Below the pieces are notes generated by a model. It saw nothing but the letters and a program-made list of their open reading frames with translations, had not been told where the DNA came from and did no database searches. A stretch of 34,403 bases of DNA from a bacterium (lineage in GTDB: Bacteria; Desulfobacterota; S145-22): assembly GCA_029934085.1 (NCBI GenBank), contig JAOZMY010000015.1, positions 1 to 34,403 on the forward strand. Reading direction: 5' to 3'. Made by a program: the position numbers and the translations under genes. Within the stretch, counting starts at the first letter, position 1. Each line of letters begins with the position of its first letter. Shown one piece after another: positions 26,695 through 34,403 of this stretch.

Positions 26695-27887
26695 GCCACT
26701 TCCTTGAAAATATTATTTAAAATATCAAACATCTCTTCTACTTCTTTTTCAGAAATTATCAAGGGGGGAAGCATTCGCAACACAGTTTCCTGGGTGCAAT
26801 TAATCAAAAGGCCCCTCTCGAAGGCCTTCGCGACAATATCTTTGCAAGGAACAGACAACTTGATACCCACGATAAGGCCTCGCCCCCGAACCTCCTCTAT
26901 AAAGCCGAACTGTCCGGCCATTTCTTTGAAACGGGCTCGGATCAAATCCCCCATCTCTATGACGTTGGCAAGAAAAGATTCATCTGTCACGTGCTTCATC
27001 ACGACAAGCCCCGCCGCGCAGGCCACGGGGTTTCCTCCGAAGGTGGACCCATGGCTTCCCGCCGAAAGGATCGGGGCGTATTTTTCCTTCGCGAGCATCG
27101 CGCCCAGCGGCAACCCCCCACCCAACGCCTTGGCTAAGGTCATCACGTCCGGCTCGATCCCCGCCCACTGATGGGCAAAAAGCCTTCCCGAGCGCCCCAT
27201 TCCCACCTGGATCTCGTCCAGAATGAGTATGATATCACGCTCTGTGCAAAGGGCACGGACTTTCTGGAGATATGGGGTCGAAAGCACAACCACGCCCCCT
27301 TCTCCCAAAATAGGCTCCAACATGATCGCGCAGGTGCGGTCAGACACCGCCTGTTCCAAGGCATCGAAATCATCTGCCGGCACGTGGATAAACCCTTCCG
27401 GTAAGGGAGCGAAGCCCTGTTTGACCTTTTCCTGGCCCGTGGCGGAAACGGTCGCCAGCGTCCGGCCGTGGAAAGAATCCTCAAGGGTGATGATCTCAAA
27501 CCGGTTTTCCCCGTGAACCTCCTGGGCGTATTTCCGTGCCAGCTTGATGGCGGCCTCGTTAGCCTCCGCACCGGAATTACAGAAAAAGACCCGGTCGAGG
27601 GAGGAATGTTTCACCAGCTCATGCGCCAGTTCCGTTTGGGGGGGCATGAAGTAGAGGTTGGAAACATGCATGAGGCTCTTCGCCTGCTCGCATACCATCT
27701 TTGCGATCTCGGGATGGGCGTGTCCCAGGTTCGCCACCCCGATTCCGCTTAGGAAATCAAGATAACGCCGCCCCTCCGTATCATACAGATAGGCACTCTC
27801 TCCGCGCACCATGGCCGCGGCGTACCGGTTATAGGTTGGGAAGAAGACCTCCCCCGAAATCTCTCTTATCTCTTCGAGTCGACTCAT
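26691..27887 (-). CDS. argD: acetylornithine aminotransferase
   Basis: ArgD is a PLP enzyme that converts N-acetylglutamate semialdehyde to N-acetylornithine. It is a class III aminotransferase with LDFLSGIGVANLGHAHP near the N-terminus and FCNSGAEANEAAIKLARKY for phosphate binding. ILDEIQVGMGRSG carries the PLP aspartate, and the Schiff-base lysine is in TLAKALGGGLPLGAM. HGSTFGGNPVACAAG is also conserved. It is 398 aa. It overlaps argB and argF by 4 nt each. Being inside an arginine operon makes ArgD more likely than the related succinylornithine or GABA aminotransferases. Confidence 0.96.
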   Translation of the reverse strand: MSRLEEIREISGEVFFPTYNRYAAAMVRGESAYLYDTEGRRYLDFLSGIGVANLGHAHPEIAKMVCEQAKSLMHVSNLYFMPPQTELAHELVKHSSLDRVFFCNSGAEANEAAIKLARKYAQEVHGENRFEIITLEDSFHGRTLATVSATGQEKVKQGFAPLPEGFIHVPADDFDALEQAVSDRTCAIMLEPILGEGGVVVLSTPYLQKVRALCTERDIILILDEIQVGMGRSGRLFAHQWAGIEPDVMTLAKALGGGLPLGAMLAKEKYAPILSAGSHGSTFGGNPVACAAGLVVMKHVTDESFLANVIEMGDLIRARFKEMAGQFGFIEEVRGRGLIVGIKLSVPCKDIVAKAFERGLLINCTQETVLRMLPPLIISEKEVEEMFDILNNIFKEVA

Positions 27888-28765
27888 CTCTTTTCCTTGA
27901 CGACCTCCGTGCCAACGCCCCCCTTGGTGAAGACCTCCAGCAAAACGGCGTGAGGGAGGGTCCCGTTGATGATGTGGGTCTTTTCAACCCCGTTCTTGAC
28001 CGCGTCGATCACGCATCGGATCTTCGGGATCATTCCACCCTGAATGGTTCCCTCACTGATTAACTCCTCCGCCTCCGCGACGCTCAGGGAGGAGAGAAGC
28101 TGCTTCTCACTATCCATGACCCCATCCACGTCGGTGAGCAAGATGAGCTTTTCCGCGCCGAGCGCCTCGGCGATACGCCCCGCCACGTGATCCGCGTTGA
28201 GGTTCAAGGCCTTGCCATTCTCTCCCTGTCCCACGGGAGCGACCACGGGAATGAATCCTTGAGAGATGAGGGTCGTCAAAATACCCGGTTTAATCTCCTC
28301 CACCTCTCCTACCTGCCCCAAGTCCACCTCATCCGATTGGTTGTCGGCGAGCCGAAGATGCATCTTCCTTGCCCGTATGAGGTTTCCATCCTTCCCCGCC
28401 AGGCCAACGGCGTTTCCGCCAAACCTGTTAATGCGGCGAACGATGTTCCCGTTGACGAGGCCCATCAAAACCATCTCTACCACGTCCATCGTTCGTTCAT
28501 CCGTGACGCGCAGCCCCTCATGGAACCTCGTCTCAATCCCCAACTGGGTCAAGACCTGTCCAATTTGAGGTCCCCCCCCGTGTATCACGATGGGGTGGAT
28601 CCCAACGGTGGCAAGCAAGACGATATCCCGCGCAAAATCATCCTCCAAGGCCGGATCCTGCATGGCGTGCCCGCCGTACTTGACCACTACGGTCTTTCCG
28701 GAAAAGGCCTGGATATACGGAAGGGCCTCAATCAAGGTTTCTGCGCGCCGAATCAAATCCTTCAT
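27884..28765 (-). CDS. argB: acetylglutamate kinase
   Basis: ArgB phosphorylates N-acetylglutamate and is usually the controlled step of arginine synthesis. The amino acid kinase fold shows VVVKYGGHAM, VIHGGGPQIG, NGNIVRRINRFGGNAVGL and LILLTDVDGVMD. In front of the kinase core lies an extra helix (residues 1-20, MKDLIRRAETLIEALPYIQAF). Arginine-inhibitable hexameric enzymes have such an N-terminal helix, so feedback inhibition by arginine is likely here. This is inference from family knowledge. The length is 293 aa. It lies 8 nt downstream of hslU and overlaps argD by 4 nt. Confidence 0.96.
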   Translation of the reverse strand: MKDLIRRAETLIEALPYIQAFSGKTVVVKYGGHAMQDPALEDDFARDIVLLATVGIHPIVIHGGGPQIGQVLTQLGIETRFHEGLRVTDERTMDVVEMVLMGLVNGNIVRRINRFGGNAVGLAGKDGNLIRARKMHLRLADNQSDEVDLGQVGEVEEIKPGILTTLISQGFIPVVAPVGQGENGKALNLNADHVAGRIAEALGAEKLILLTDVDGVMDSEKQLLSSLSVAEAEELISEGTIQGGMIPKIRCVIDAVKNGVEKTHIINGTLPHAVLLEVFTKGGVGTEVVKEKR

Positions 28766-28773
28766 GGCAAATC

Positions 28774-30162
28774 CTATAAGATGTAACGGCTCAAGTCTTC
28801 GTCTTCCACGAACTCCTTGAGCTGTTCTTCCACGTAATCAGCGGTGATGGTCACCTTAGGATCACTCATCTCAGGAGCCCGGAAGGAAATATCGTCAAGG
28901 AGCTTCTCCATGATGGTGTAAAGACGTCGGGCCCCGATGTTCTCCGTCTTTTCGTTGATCCGGGTCGCGATCTCCGCAATCTTCTCCACGGCCTCGTCGG
29001 TAAATTCCAGTTCGATCCCCTCCGTTTCCAGCAACGCCTTGTATTGTTTGATGAGGGCGTTTTTCGGCTCCGTGAGGATCCGTACAAACTCCTCCTTCCC
29101 CAGGGAATCCAACTCCACTCGGATGGGAAACCGTCCCTGTAGTTCAGGGATGAGATCGGAAGGCTTGGAGACGTAAAACGCCCCTGCAGCAATAAAGAGG
29201 ATGTGGTCTGTCTTGACCATTCCGTGCTTCGTGTTGACCTTGGTCCCCTCCACGATGGGCAGGATATCCCGCTGAACCCCCTCCCGGGAGACATCCGGGC
29301 CGTGCCCCTGTTCCTTCCCAGCAATCTTGTCGATCTCGTCGAGGAAGATGATCCCCCCCTGTTCCACCAGGGTCAGGGCGTCTTTCACGACCTTGTCCAT
29401 ATCGATGAGTTTCTGAATTTCTTCCTGGGTTAGGATATCGAGGGCCTCGGGGATCTTGACCTTTTTGTGCTTCGTCTTTTTGGGGAGGATATTGCTGAAC
29501 ATATCCTTCACGTTGATCCCCATCTCCTCGATACCGGATCCGGAAAAGATCTCGAACATGGGCATGGCGGTCTGCGTAATCTCCACGTCCACGTAACGCT
29601 CATCCAGGCTTCCGTTCCGCAGGAGCTGGCGAAGTCGCTCCCGAGTGGAAGGAGCCGACTTTTTCTCCCCCACGATCTCCAGGGGTTTTTCTCCCGGTCG
29701 CATCCCTTCCGGTGGATGGGGCGCGGCGGGTCTGGGTGGCAGGAGAAGATCCAGGAGCCGCTCTTCCGCGATCTCCCGGGCCTTGTATTCCACCCGCTTG
29801 TTCTCCTCGGCCTTGACCATGTTGATGGCGATTTCCACCAGATCACGGATCATCGACTCCACGTCCCGTCCCACATAGCCCACCTCGGTAAACTTGGAGG
29901 CTTCAATCTTCAGGAAAGGGGCGTTGGAAAGTTTCGCCAAGCGCCGGGCGATTTCCGTCTTCCCCACCCCCGTGGGACCGATCATGATGATGTTCTTCGG
30001 GGCGATCTCGTCCCGGAGCTCCTCGGGGACCTGTTGACGCCGCCAGCGGTTACGCAGGGCCAGGGCCACGGCCCGCTTGGCCTCGTGCTGGCCGACGATA
30101 TACTTGTCCAACTCCGAGACGATCTCCCGGGGTGTAAAGGTATGAATATGGGCCTCTGTCAT
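28774..30162 (-). CDS. hslU: HslU, ATPase subunit of the HslUV protease
   Basis: HslU is the AAA+ unfoldase that feeds substrates into the HslV peptidase. The start chosen is the ATG at 30162 ([25 protein letters not shown]), giving 462 aa; the ORF-track start lies 14 codons inside hslV. Walker A is [17 protein letters not shown] and Walker B is [13 protein letters not shown]. The pore loop [14 protein letters not shown], the intermediate domain, sensor 2 ([11 protein letters not shown]) and the C-terminal SRYIL that docks into HslV are all present. It overlaps hslV by 4 nt (ATGA), and its own ribosome site is weak, so coupled translation is likely. Confidence 0.97.
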   Translation of the reverse strand: MTEAHIHTFTPREIVSELDKYIVGQHEAKRAVALALRNRWRRQQVPEELRDEIAPKNIIMIGPTGVGKTEIARRLAKLSNAPFLKIEASKFTEVGYVGRDVESMIRDLVEIAINMVKAEENKRVEYKAREIAEERLLDLLLPPRPAAPHPPEGMRPGEKPLEIVGEKKSAPSTRERLRQLLRNGSLDERYVDVEITQTAMPMFEIFSGSGIEEMGINVKDMFSNILPKKTKHKKVKIPEALDILTQEEIQKLIDMDKVVKDALTLVEQGGIIFLDEIDKIAGKEQGHGPDVSREGVQRDILPIVEGTKVNTKHGMVKTDHILFIAAGAFYVSKPSDLIPELQGRFPIRVELDSLGKEEFVRILTEPKNALIKQYKALLETEGIELEFTDEAVEKIAEIATRINEKTENIGARRLYTIMEKLLDDISFRAPEMSDPKVTITADYVEEQLKEFVEDEDLSRYIL

Positions 30163-30701
30163 GGTAGTTTCTCTATAACAATTTCTTGGTTGGTGTAAAT
30201 ACAAATCTCCGAAGCGATCTTCATGGCCGTTTCAACGATCTCCTCCGCGGCCATCTTCGTGTGCGTAAGCAGAGCCTTGGCTGCCGCCTGGGCATAGGCA
30301 CCGCCCGACCCAATGGCGGCGATCGGCTCATCCGGCTCAATGACGTCCCCGCTACCGGAAAGGATGAGGATGTGCTGCTCATCCGCCACCACGATCATCG
30401 CCTCAAGGCGTCGCAGAAAACGATCCGTGCGCCAGTCCTTGGCCAGATCGACCGCCGAACGAACCAGATTCCCGCTCGTCTTCTCAAGTTTTTCCTCGAA
30501 ACGCTCGAACAGGGTAAAGGCGTCTGCCGTGGCACCGGCAAATCCCGCAAGAACCTTGTCGTCATACAGACGACGTATCTTCCGGGCCTTCTTCTTGAAG
30601 ACCGTGACATCAAAGGTTACTTGGCCATCTCCCGCCATCACCGTATGGCCGTCTTTCCGAACACAAAGAATCGTTGTTCCATGAAAGTTTGGATGGGTCA
30701 T
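30159..30701 (-). CDS. hslV: HslV, peptidase subunit of the HslUV protease
   Basis: HslV is a threonine peptidase related to proteasome beta subunits and forms a double hexamer capped by HslU. The active threonine is expected in [12 protein letters not shown] after removal of the first eight residues. [31 protein letters not shown] and [15 protein letters not shown] match the family closely. The length is 180 aa. It is placed 2 nt after xerC and overlaps hslU by 4 nt, the usual codV/xerC-clpQ-clpY type of arrangement. Confidence 0.97.
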   Translation of the reverse strand: MTHPNFHGTTILCVRKDGHTVMAGDGQVTFDVTVFKKKARKIRRLYDDKVLAGFAGATADAFTLFERFEEKLEKTSGNLVRSAVDLAKDWRTDRFLRRLEAMIVVADEQHILILSGSGDVIEPDEPIAAIGSGGAYAQAAAKALLTHTKMAAEEIVETAMKIASEICIYTNQEIVIEKLP

Positions 30702-30703
30702 TC

Positions 30704-31621
30704 TTATTTCCTTGGATGGGTTTTGTCGTAGACACGCATCAGCTGATCCATGCTGATATGTGTATATTTCTGAGTTGTGGAAAGGCTCGCATGCCCCAGC
30801 ATTTCTTGGATAGACCTGAGATCCGCCCCCGCTCCCAACAGATGTGTGGCAAAGGAATGGCGTAAGGCGTGGGGATTGATACGACGAACCATTCCCCGTT
30901 TCAGGGCGTAGGTCTTGACCATTCGCTCCACACTCCGGGCCGTTAGGCGCCCCCCAAAACGGTTGAGGAAGAGGGCCTGTGTCGGTTCCTTTCCCTTTCG
31001 TTTCCGGGCAAGCTCGTCCCGTCGCTTGAGATAGGCTCGAATCGCCGCGACGGCCTTCCCTCCGACCGGCACGATTCTCTCCTTTCCCCCCTTCCCAACA
31101 ACACGGATCAACTGAACTGATGTGTCCACCTGCCGGACGTCGAGAGATACAACCTCCGAGACCCGAAGCCCACTGGAATAGATGAGCTCAAGGATCGCCC
31201 GATCCCGAAGCGTTAAGGGGGTTTCCTCTCCTTCACCATCGTCAAGCAGATGAAAGATCTCGTCCACACTCAAGAAGTTGGGGAGTTTTTTAGGGATCTT
31301 CGGGGCAGAAACTCCACGTGTCGGAGAGGCCGGAAGCAGTTTCCTTTGCTTGAGAAACGCGAAAAATCCCTTGATGGATGAGACCTTTCGGGCAATAGAG
31401 GACGGAGCATGGGAACGATAAAGGGAAACAACGAAACTTCGCACATCCAGCTCGTCAATCTCGCTAATCAGGACAGGTGCTTCTTTCCCTCCCTTTTTCT
31501 TGACAAGGAAATTTTGTAATTGCTTCAGGTCCTTTACGTAACTCTTCCTGGTATTTTCAGACAAATTTCTCTCTGTTTCCAGGAAGGTAACATACGCCCG
31601 AACAGCTTCCTGAAACGTCAT
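30704..31621 (-). CDS. xerC: tyrosine recombinase XerC
   Basis: XerC-type recombinases resolve chromosome dimers at dif sites. The N-terminal SAM-like DNA-binding domain contains [20 protein letters not shown]. The catalytic residues are in [11 protein letters not shown] (Arg), [13 protein letters not shown] (Lys), [12 protein letters not shown] (His, Arg), [14 protein letters not shown] (His, Tyr). The start chosen is the ATG at 31621 with GGAGG 5 nt upstream, giving 305 aa; the ORF-track start is seven codons earlier without such a site. Its place directly before hslV supports a housekeeping XerC rather than a mobile-element integrase. No dif site was recognised in the window. Confidence 0.93.
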   Translation of the reverse strand: MTFQEAVRAYVTFLETERNLSENTRKSYVKDLKQLQNFLVKKKGGKEAPVLISEIDELDVRSFVVSLYRSHAPSSIARKVSSIKGFFAFLKQRKLLPASPTRGVSAPKIPKKLPNFLSVDEIFHLLDDGEGEETPLTLRDRAILELIYSSGLRVSEVVSLDVRQVDTSVQLIRVVGKGGKERIVPVGGKAVAAIRAYLKRRDELARKRKGKEPTQALFLNRFGGRLTARSVERMVKTYALKRGMVRRINPHALRHSFATHLLGAGADLRSIQEMLGHASLSTTQKYTHISMDQLMRVYDKTHPRK

Positions 31622-31745
31622 CTGCTCCTCCCTTTTGCGCATCCTATATCAATCCATGGCAATAATCAACAGAGGTTTTTCTCCTTTACCCGTAACACCC
31701 CAATAATACATGAATTCCCATGCATGCACAGATAAAAACGGAAAC

Positions 31746-31774
31746 TTTACAAAAACTCTTCACTGTTTTAGAAT
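31746..31774 (+). promoter_or_regulatory. sigma-70-like promoter for the substrate-binding protein gene
   Basis: TTTACA and TAGAAT are separated by exactly 17 nt, each with one mismatch to consensus. The implied leader is about 115 nt and ends in the strong ribosome site AAAAAGGAGGG. The 273-nt divergent gap between xerC and this gene holds nothing else that was recognised. Confidence 0.6.
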
Positions 31775-31894
31775 AGAAAATGAAACCACTTGCCCGAAAA
31801 TCGATGTCCATGCTATCTTGAACTATAAAGAAGACATTGAAAGGGGGTGAATTCTCCGATAAGGATACACCACAAACAAAAAGGAGGGTAGAAC

Positions 31895-33118
31895 ATGAAA
31901 AGATTTCTCTTAAACGGGTTCAAGGGATTCCTGATTGTCTCGTTTATCCTGGGTGCGGTCGTGGCGCTTCAAACCCCGCTCCAGGCCAAAGACGTCATCA
32001 AATTCGGCTGTGCCATCTGCTTCACCGGTAAGAACAGCCGGACCGGAAAACTCTATGTCGATTCCTACAATCTCGCCAAGGACGCCATCAACAAGGCCGG
32101 GGGTATCAAGGTGGGAGGGAAGAGCTACCCCATCGAAATCATCTACTATGACGACAAGAGCAGTGACGCGGAAAGCGCCAAGTTAGTGGAAAAGCTCATT
32201 GTGGAGGACAAGGTGAATTTCCTGCTCGGGCCTTACACGAGTTGGATTACCATTCCTGATAGCCTGGTGGCCCAGCGTTACAAGATTCCCATGGTGGAAG
32301 GCGGCGGTGCCTCTGGAAAGATCTTCAGCAGGAAAAATCCCTACATCTTCGGGACTCTTCCGGCAGCCAGCCAGTATTTCCACTCCACCCTGGAGATGCT
32401 GGCGGGTTTCAAACCGAAACCGAAAAAGATCGCCATCATCTTCGGAGACGACAAGTTCGACATCATGGTGGCCAAAGGGGTCAAGAAGGTAGCCCCCAAG
32501 TTCGGGTTCGACATCGTTCTGTATGAAAAGATCTCCGAGAGCTCCGCGGACTTCAACACGATCCTCACCAAGGTCAAATCCCTGGCACCCGACGCCCTCC
32601 TCATGGCCGGACACACCATCGGCGGCATCAACCTGATCCAGCAGGCGAAGGAGCTGGACGTCAATGTCAAGATGATCTCCATGACGGTAGGCCCCTCGGA
32701 GGCCGACTTCCGGAAATCCCTTGGAAAGGACGCCGAGTATATCTTCGGTGTGGCCAGTTGGTCCCCCCAGATGCACTATAAAGGGATCATCTTCAAAGAC
32801 ACCAAGGATTTCGTAGAGAAATTCAAGGCGAAATACCACTACGACCCCGACTATCACAACGCCTCGGCCGTCGCGGTCCTGGCCGTCTTCAAGAATGCCA
32901 TCGAGAAGGCGGGAACCCTGGATCCCCAGAAGGTTCGGGACGAAATCGCCAAGACGGATATCGAAACCATCTACGGTCCCGTTAAGTTCAACCCCAACGG
33001 CCAGATCAAGGGAAGCAGCGTGGTGCTCCAGATCCAGGGAGGCCAGGTCTACCAGGTCTATCCCAAGGGCACCAAAAAGCCGATCTATCCCATGCCCAAG
33101 TGGAAAGAGCGCAAATAA
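31895..33118 (+). CDS. ABC transporter substrate-binding protein, branched-chain amino acid (LivJ) type
   Basis: This is a periplasmic type I binding protein (Leu/Ile/Val-binding family) expected to deliver an amino acid or related ligand to an ABC importer. A signal peptide of about 30 residues ends PLQAKD. The mature protein starts IKFGCAICFTGKNSRTG, where family members usually have a G-x-x-x-PLTG-like strand, and continues with GGIKVGGKSYPIEIIYYDD and FLLGPYTSW. The two cysteines so close to the ligand cleft are unusual. The length of 407 aa is normal. AAAAAGGAGGG precedes the ATG. No permease or ATPase gene is next to it, so its transporter lies elsewhere. The ligand cannot be told from sequence alone. 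Confidence 0.88.
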   Translation: MKRFLLNGFKGFLIVSFILGAVVALQTPLQAKDVIKFGCAICFTGKNSRTGKLYVDSYNLAKDAINKAGGIKVGGKSYPIEIIYYDDKSSDAESAKLVEKLIVEDKVNFLLGPYTSWITIPDSLVAQRYKIPMVEGGGASGKIFSRKNPYIFGTLPAASQYFHSTLEMLAGFKPKPKKIAIIFGDDKFDIMVAKGVKKVAPKFGFDIVLYEKISESSADFNTILTKVKSLAPDALLMAGHTIGGINLIQQAKELDVNVKMISMTVGPSEADFRKSLGKDAEYIFGVASWSPQMHYKGIIFKDTKDFVEKFKAKYHYDPDYHNASAVAVLAVFKNAIEKAGTLDPQKVRDEIAKTDIETIYGPVKFNPNGQIKGSSVVLQIQGGQVYQVYPKGTKKPIYPMPKWKERK

Positions 33119-33140
33119 CATCTTTTAGAGAGAGCAAGAA

Positions 33141-33180
33141 AACGGGGGGAGATAACTTTTCATCTCCCCCGTTCGTTTTT
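33141..33180. terminator. bidirectional terminator between the substrate-binding protein and glycosyltransferase genes
   Basis: AACGGGGG(G)AGAT and ATCTCCCCCGTT form a long GC-rich stem with one extra G, followed by CGTTTTT on the + strand and by CCGTTTTC on the - strand. It separates two convergent genes. Confidence 0.88.
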
Positions 33181-33194
33181 CGAGAAATTTGAAC

Positions 33195-34403
33195 CTACGG
33201 AATCTCCGGCTGCAGGATAAGGAAGTTACGTCCCCCCGCCTTTCCCTTCCACAAAACCTTGAGCGGCACCCCCGCCATACGCGCAAAATCCGCCAACTGT
33301 CTCTTTGTAAGAACGACCGCAGCCTTCGGCGTGGTCTTCAAAAAATCCATCTCCCATTGGGCGGGAGGGACCACCGGCAGATACGCCAGTTTGGTATAAA
33401 AGAGGATTCCCATGGGCTCCAAACCACACAACATCCTCACGTCATATCCCTTATCTTTCATGGCCTGGATCTCTTCCCCTACGATCCGAAGAGATTTCAC
33501 TCGGTTGAACTGAGGCATTATCCATCTTGCCGTCACAAAAAAGAGGGCAAAATACGAAAGGAAAAGAACCCAAACCACCGCCTTCGTCTTTTTCGCCCCA
33601 TTAAGAAAACAGAGGAACGCTCCCGAGACGATCATGAGAATCCCCATAAGGACAAACGGCAAGGAAGGCAGCACAAGGTCGGGAAAACGAAACTTGACGG
33701 CATACGGGGCAAAGGGGAAAGCAACTCCCGCAACAATCCCCAAAATACCCAGGATATAGACGGGAATTTTAAACCACGGTGTGGGCGGGGTCTTTCCCCG
33801 ATAGACGGCACTGAGATAAACCCCAAGGAAAAGGCACACCGCCGGGATCAAAGAAAGGACATAAAGGACCCGTTTACTTTTAGAAAAGGAGATAAAAAAC
33901 AGATTGGCCAGAGCCCAAACCACAACGAACAAAAGCGAAGATCGGGTTCCTTTCTCCCTCCCTTTTCCTAAAACAAAAAAGATCGCCGCGGGGAGAAAGA
34001 TCACCCAAGGCAGGAGAGCCTCTGGAAAGGTGTAAAAGTAGTAAAAAAATCCTTTCTGGTGATTGATCCCGTGAAGATACCTCGTTACGGTCTGACGAAA
34101 GATCAGCTCCTGTGTATAGGCCTTTCCCCCGGCGAGGCAGGTGGGAACCAGACCCGCAGCAAGAATTAGAAGAAAGATTCCGAACCCGCTGAACCACGGA
34201 ACCTTCTTCAAGGTCCTGAAATCCCCTTTCAGGAAAAGATAGACAATCAATGTGAGAAAGGGAACGATCAGCCCCAAGGGACCCTTGACCAGCGTGGCCA
34301 CACCAGCGGAAAGAAAGGCCAACCGGAACCAGAGATTCCGTCGGTGCCCCCCCTCAAGCCCCCGGACGATGAAATAAAGACTGACCAGGATGAAAAGGGT
34401 CAT
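33195..34403 (-). CDS. ArnT/PMT-family membrane glycosyltransferase, partial (N-terminus missing)
   Basis: This integral membrane glycosyltransferase is of the GT83/PMT type and uses polyprenyl-phosphate sugars to modify lipid A or other envelope targets. The visible 402 residues carry about eight to nine hydrophobic helices. They include the family-typical segment GVATLVKGPLGLIVP, the loop FRQTVTRYLHG, then FYYFYTFPEALLPWVIFLPAA and SKSKRVLYVLSLIPA. The soluble C-terminal domain contains YDVRMLCGLEPMGILFYT. Full-length members are about 500-600 aa with an acidic catalytic pair near the N-terminus, which would lie right of the window. The Met at the edge is therefore probably internal. The transferred sugar is unknown. 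Confidence 0.85.
   Translation of the reverse strand: MTLFILVSLYFIVRGLEGGHRRNLWFRLAFLSAGVATLVKGPLGLIVPFLTLIVYLFLKGDFRTLKKVPWFSGFGIFLLILAAGLVPTCLAGGKAYTQELIFRQTVTRYLHGINHQKGFFYYFYTFPEALLPWVIFLPAAIFFVLGKGREKGTRSSLLFVVVWALANLFFISFSKSKRVLYVLSLIPAVCLFLGVYLSAVYRGKTPPTPWFKIPVYILGILGIVAGVAFPFAPYAVKFRFPDLVLPSLPFVLMGILMIVSGAFLCFLNGAKKTKAVVWVLFLSYFALFFVTARWIMPQFNRVKSLRIVGEEIQAMKDKGYDVRMLCGLEPMGILFYTKLAYLPVVPPAQWEMDFLKTTPKAAVVLTKRQLADFARMAGVPLKVLWKGKAGGRNFLILQPEIP

Noticed and set aside
30704-31621. The tyrosine recombinase as a sign of an integrated mobile element
   Set aside because: It matches XerC in length and context (directly before hslVU), and no attachment repeats, tRNA or phage genes are nearby.
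32183-33121. 312-aa minus-strand ORF
   Set aside because: It is antisense to the substrate-binding protein and has the Asp/Gly/Val/Leu shadow composition.

Overview
The window is ordinary bacterial chromosome with dense, co-directional genes. It best fits a Gram-negative anaerobe of the former Deltaproteobacteria (Desulfobacterota/Desulfuromonadota type). This is an inference from three things: the dcw gene order, the xerC-hslVU-argBDFG-leuS-lptE-holA-rpsT neighbourhood, and a decaheme cytochrome paired with an MtrB/PioB-type outer-membrane barrel. LptE and an ArnT-like glycosyltransferase also point to a lipopolysaccharide outer membrane. No IS element, integrase of a mobile element, CRISPR array, tRNA or rRNA was recognised.

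Region 1 (1-14014, + strand) is the distal part of the division and cell wall cluster: murF (5' end cut off), mraY, murD, ftsW, murG, murC, murB, ddl, ftsQ, ftsA, ftsZ, then a radical SAM protein 5 nt after ftsZ. Most genes overlap by 1-14 nt, so this is one translationally coupled operon. It makes lipid II from UDP-MurNAc precursors and builds the divisome.

Region 2 (14015-15554, + strand) holds two apparently single-gene units: a small heat shock protein (Hsp20), which has its own terminator, and proC, which is followed by a strong bidirectional terminator.

Region 3 (15575-19272, - strand) is a two-gene electron-transfer module. A periplasmic decaheme c-type cytochrome (DmsE/MtrA type) is followed by an MtrB/PioB-type outer-membrane barrel. 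The barrel gene is the most unusual object in the window. Its frame is interrupted once, by an in-frame TGA at codon 582. The same frame then stays open for 146 more codons and ends in a typical barrel C-terminus (...NYTF). A hairpin with a perfect 6-bp stem and a GGU loop begins 17 nt after the UGA, where bacterial SECIS elements lie. The gene is therefore a candidate for a selenocysteine-containing outer-membrane protein, although a nonsense mutation or a sequence error remains possible. A roughly 440-nt AT-rich divergent intergenic region separates this module from rpsT.

Region 4 (19273-31621) has rpsT on the + strand, then a long - strand block. Read in its own direction it is xerC, hslV, hslU, argB, argD, argF, argG, leuS, lptE, holA, aroK. 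It combines site-specific recombination, the HslUV protease, arginine biosynthesis (without argH), leucyl-tRNA synthetase, LPS assembly, the clamp-loader delta subunit and shikimate kinase. A hairpin with a T-tract lies between lptE and holA.

Region 5 (31622-34403) has a stand-alone periplasmic substrate-binding protein of the branched-chain amino acid (LivJ) type behind a good sigma-70-like promoter and ahead of a bidirectional terminator. The C-terminal part of an ArnT/PMT-family membrane glycosyltransferase follows on the - strand and is cut by the right edge.
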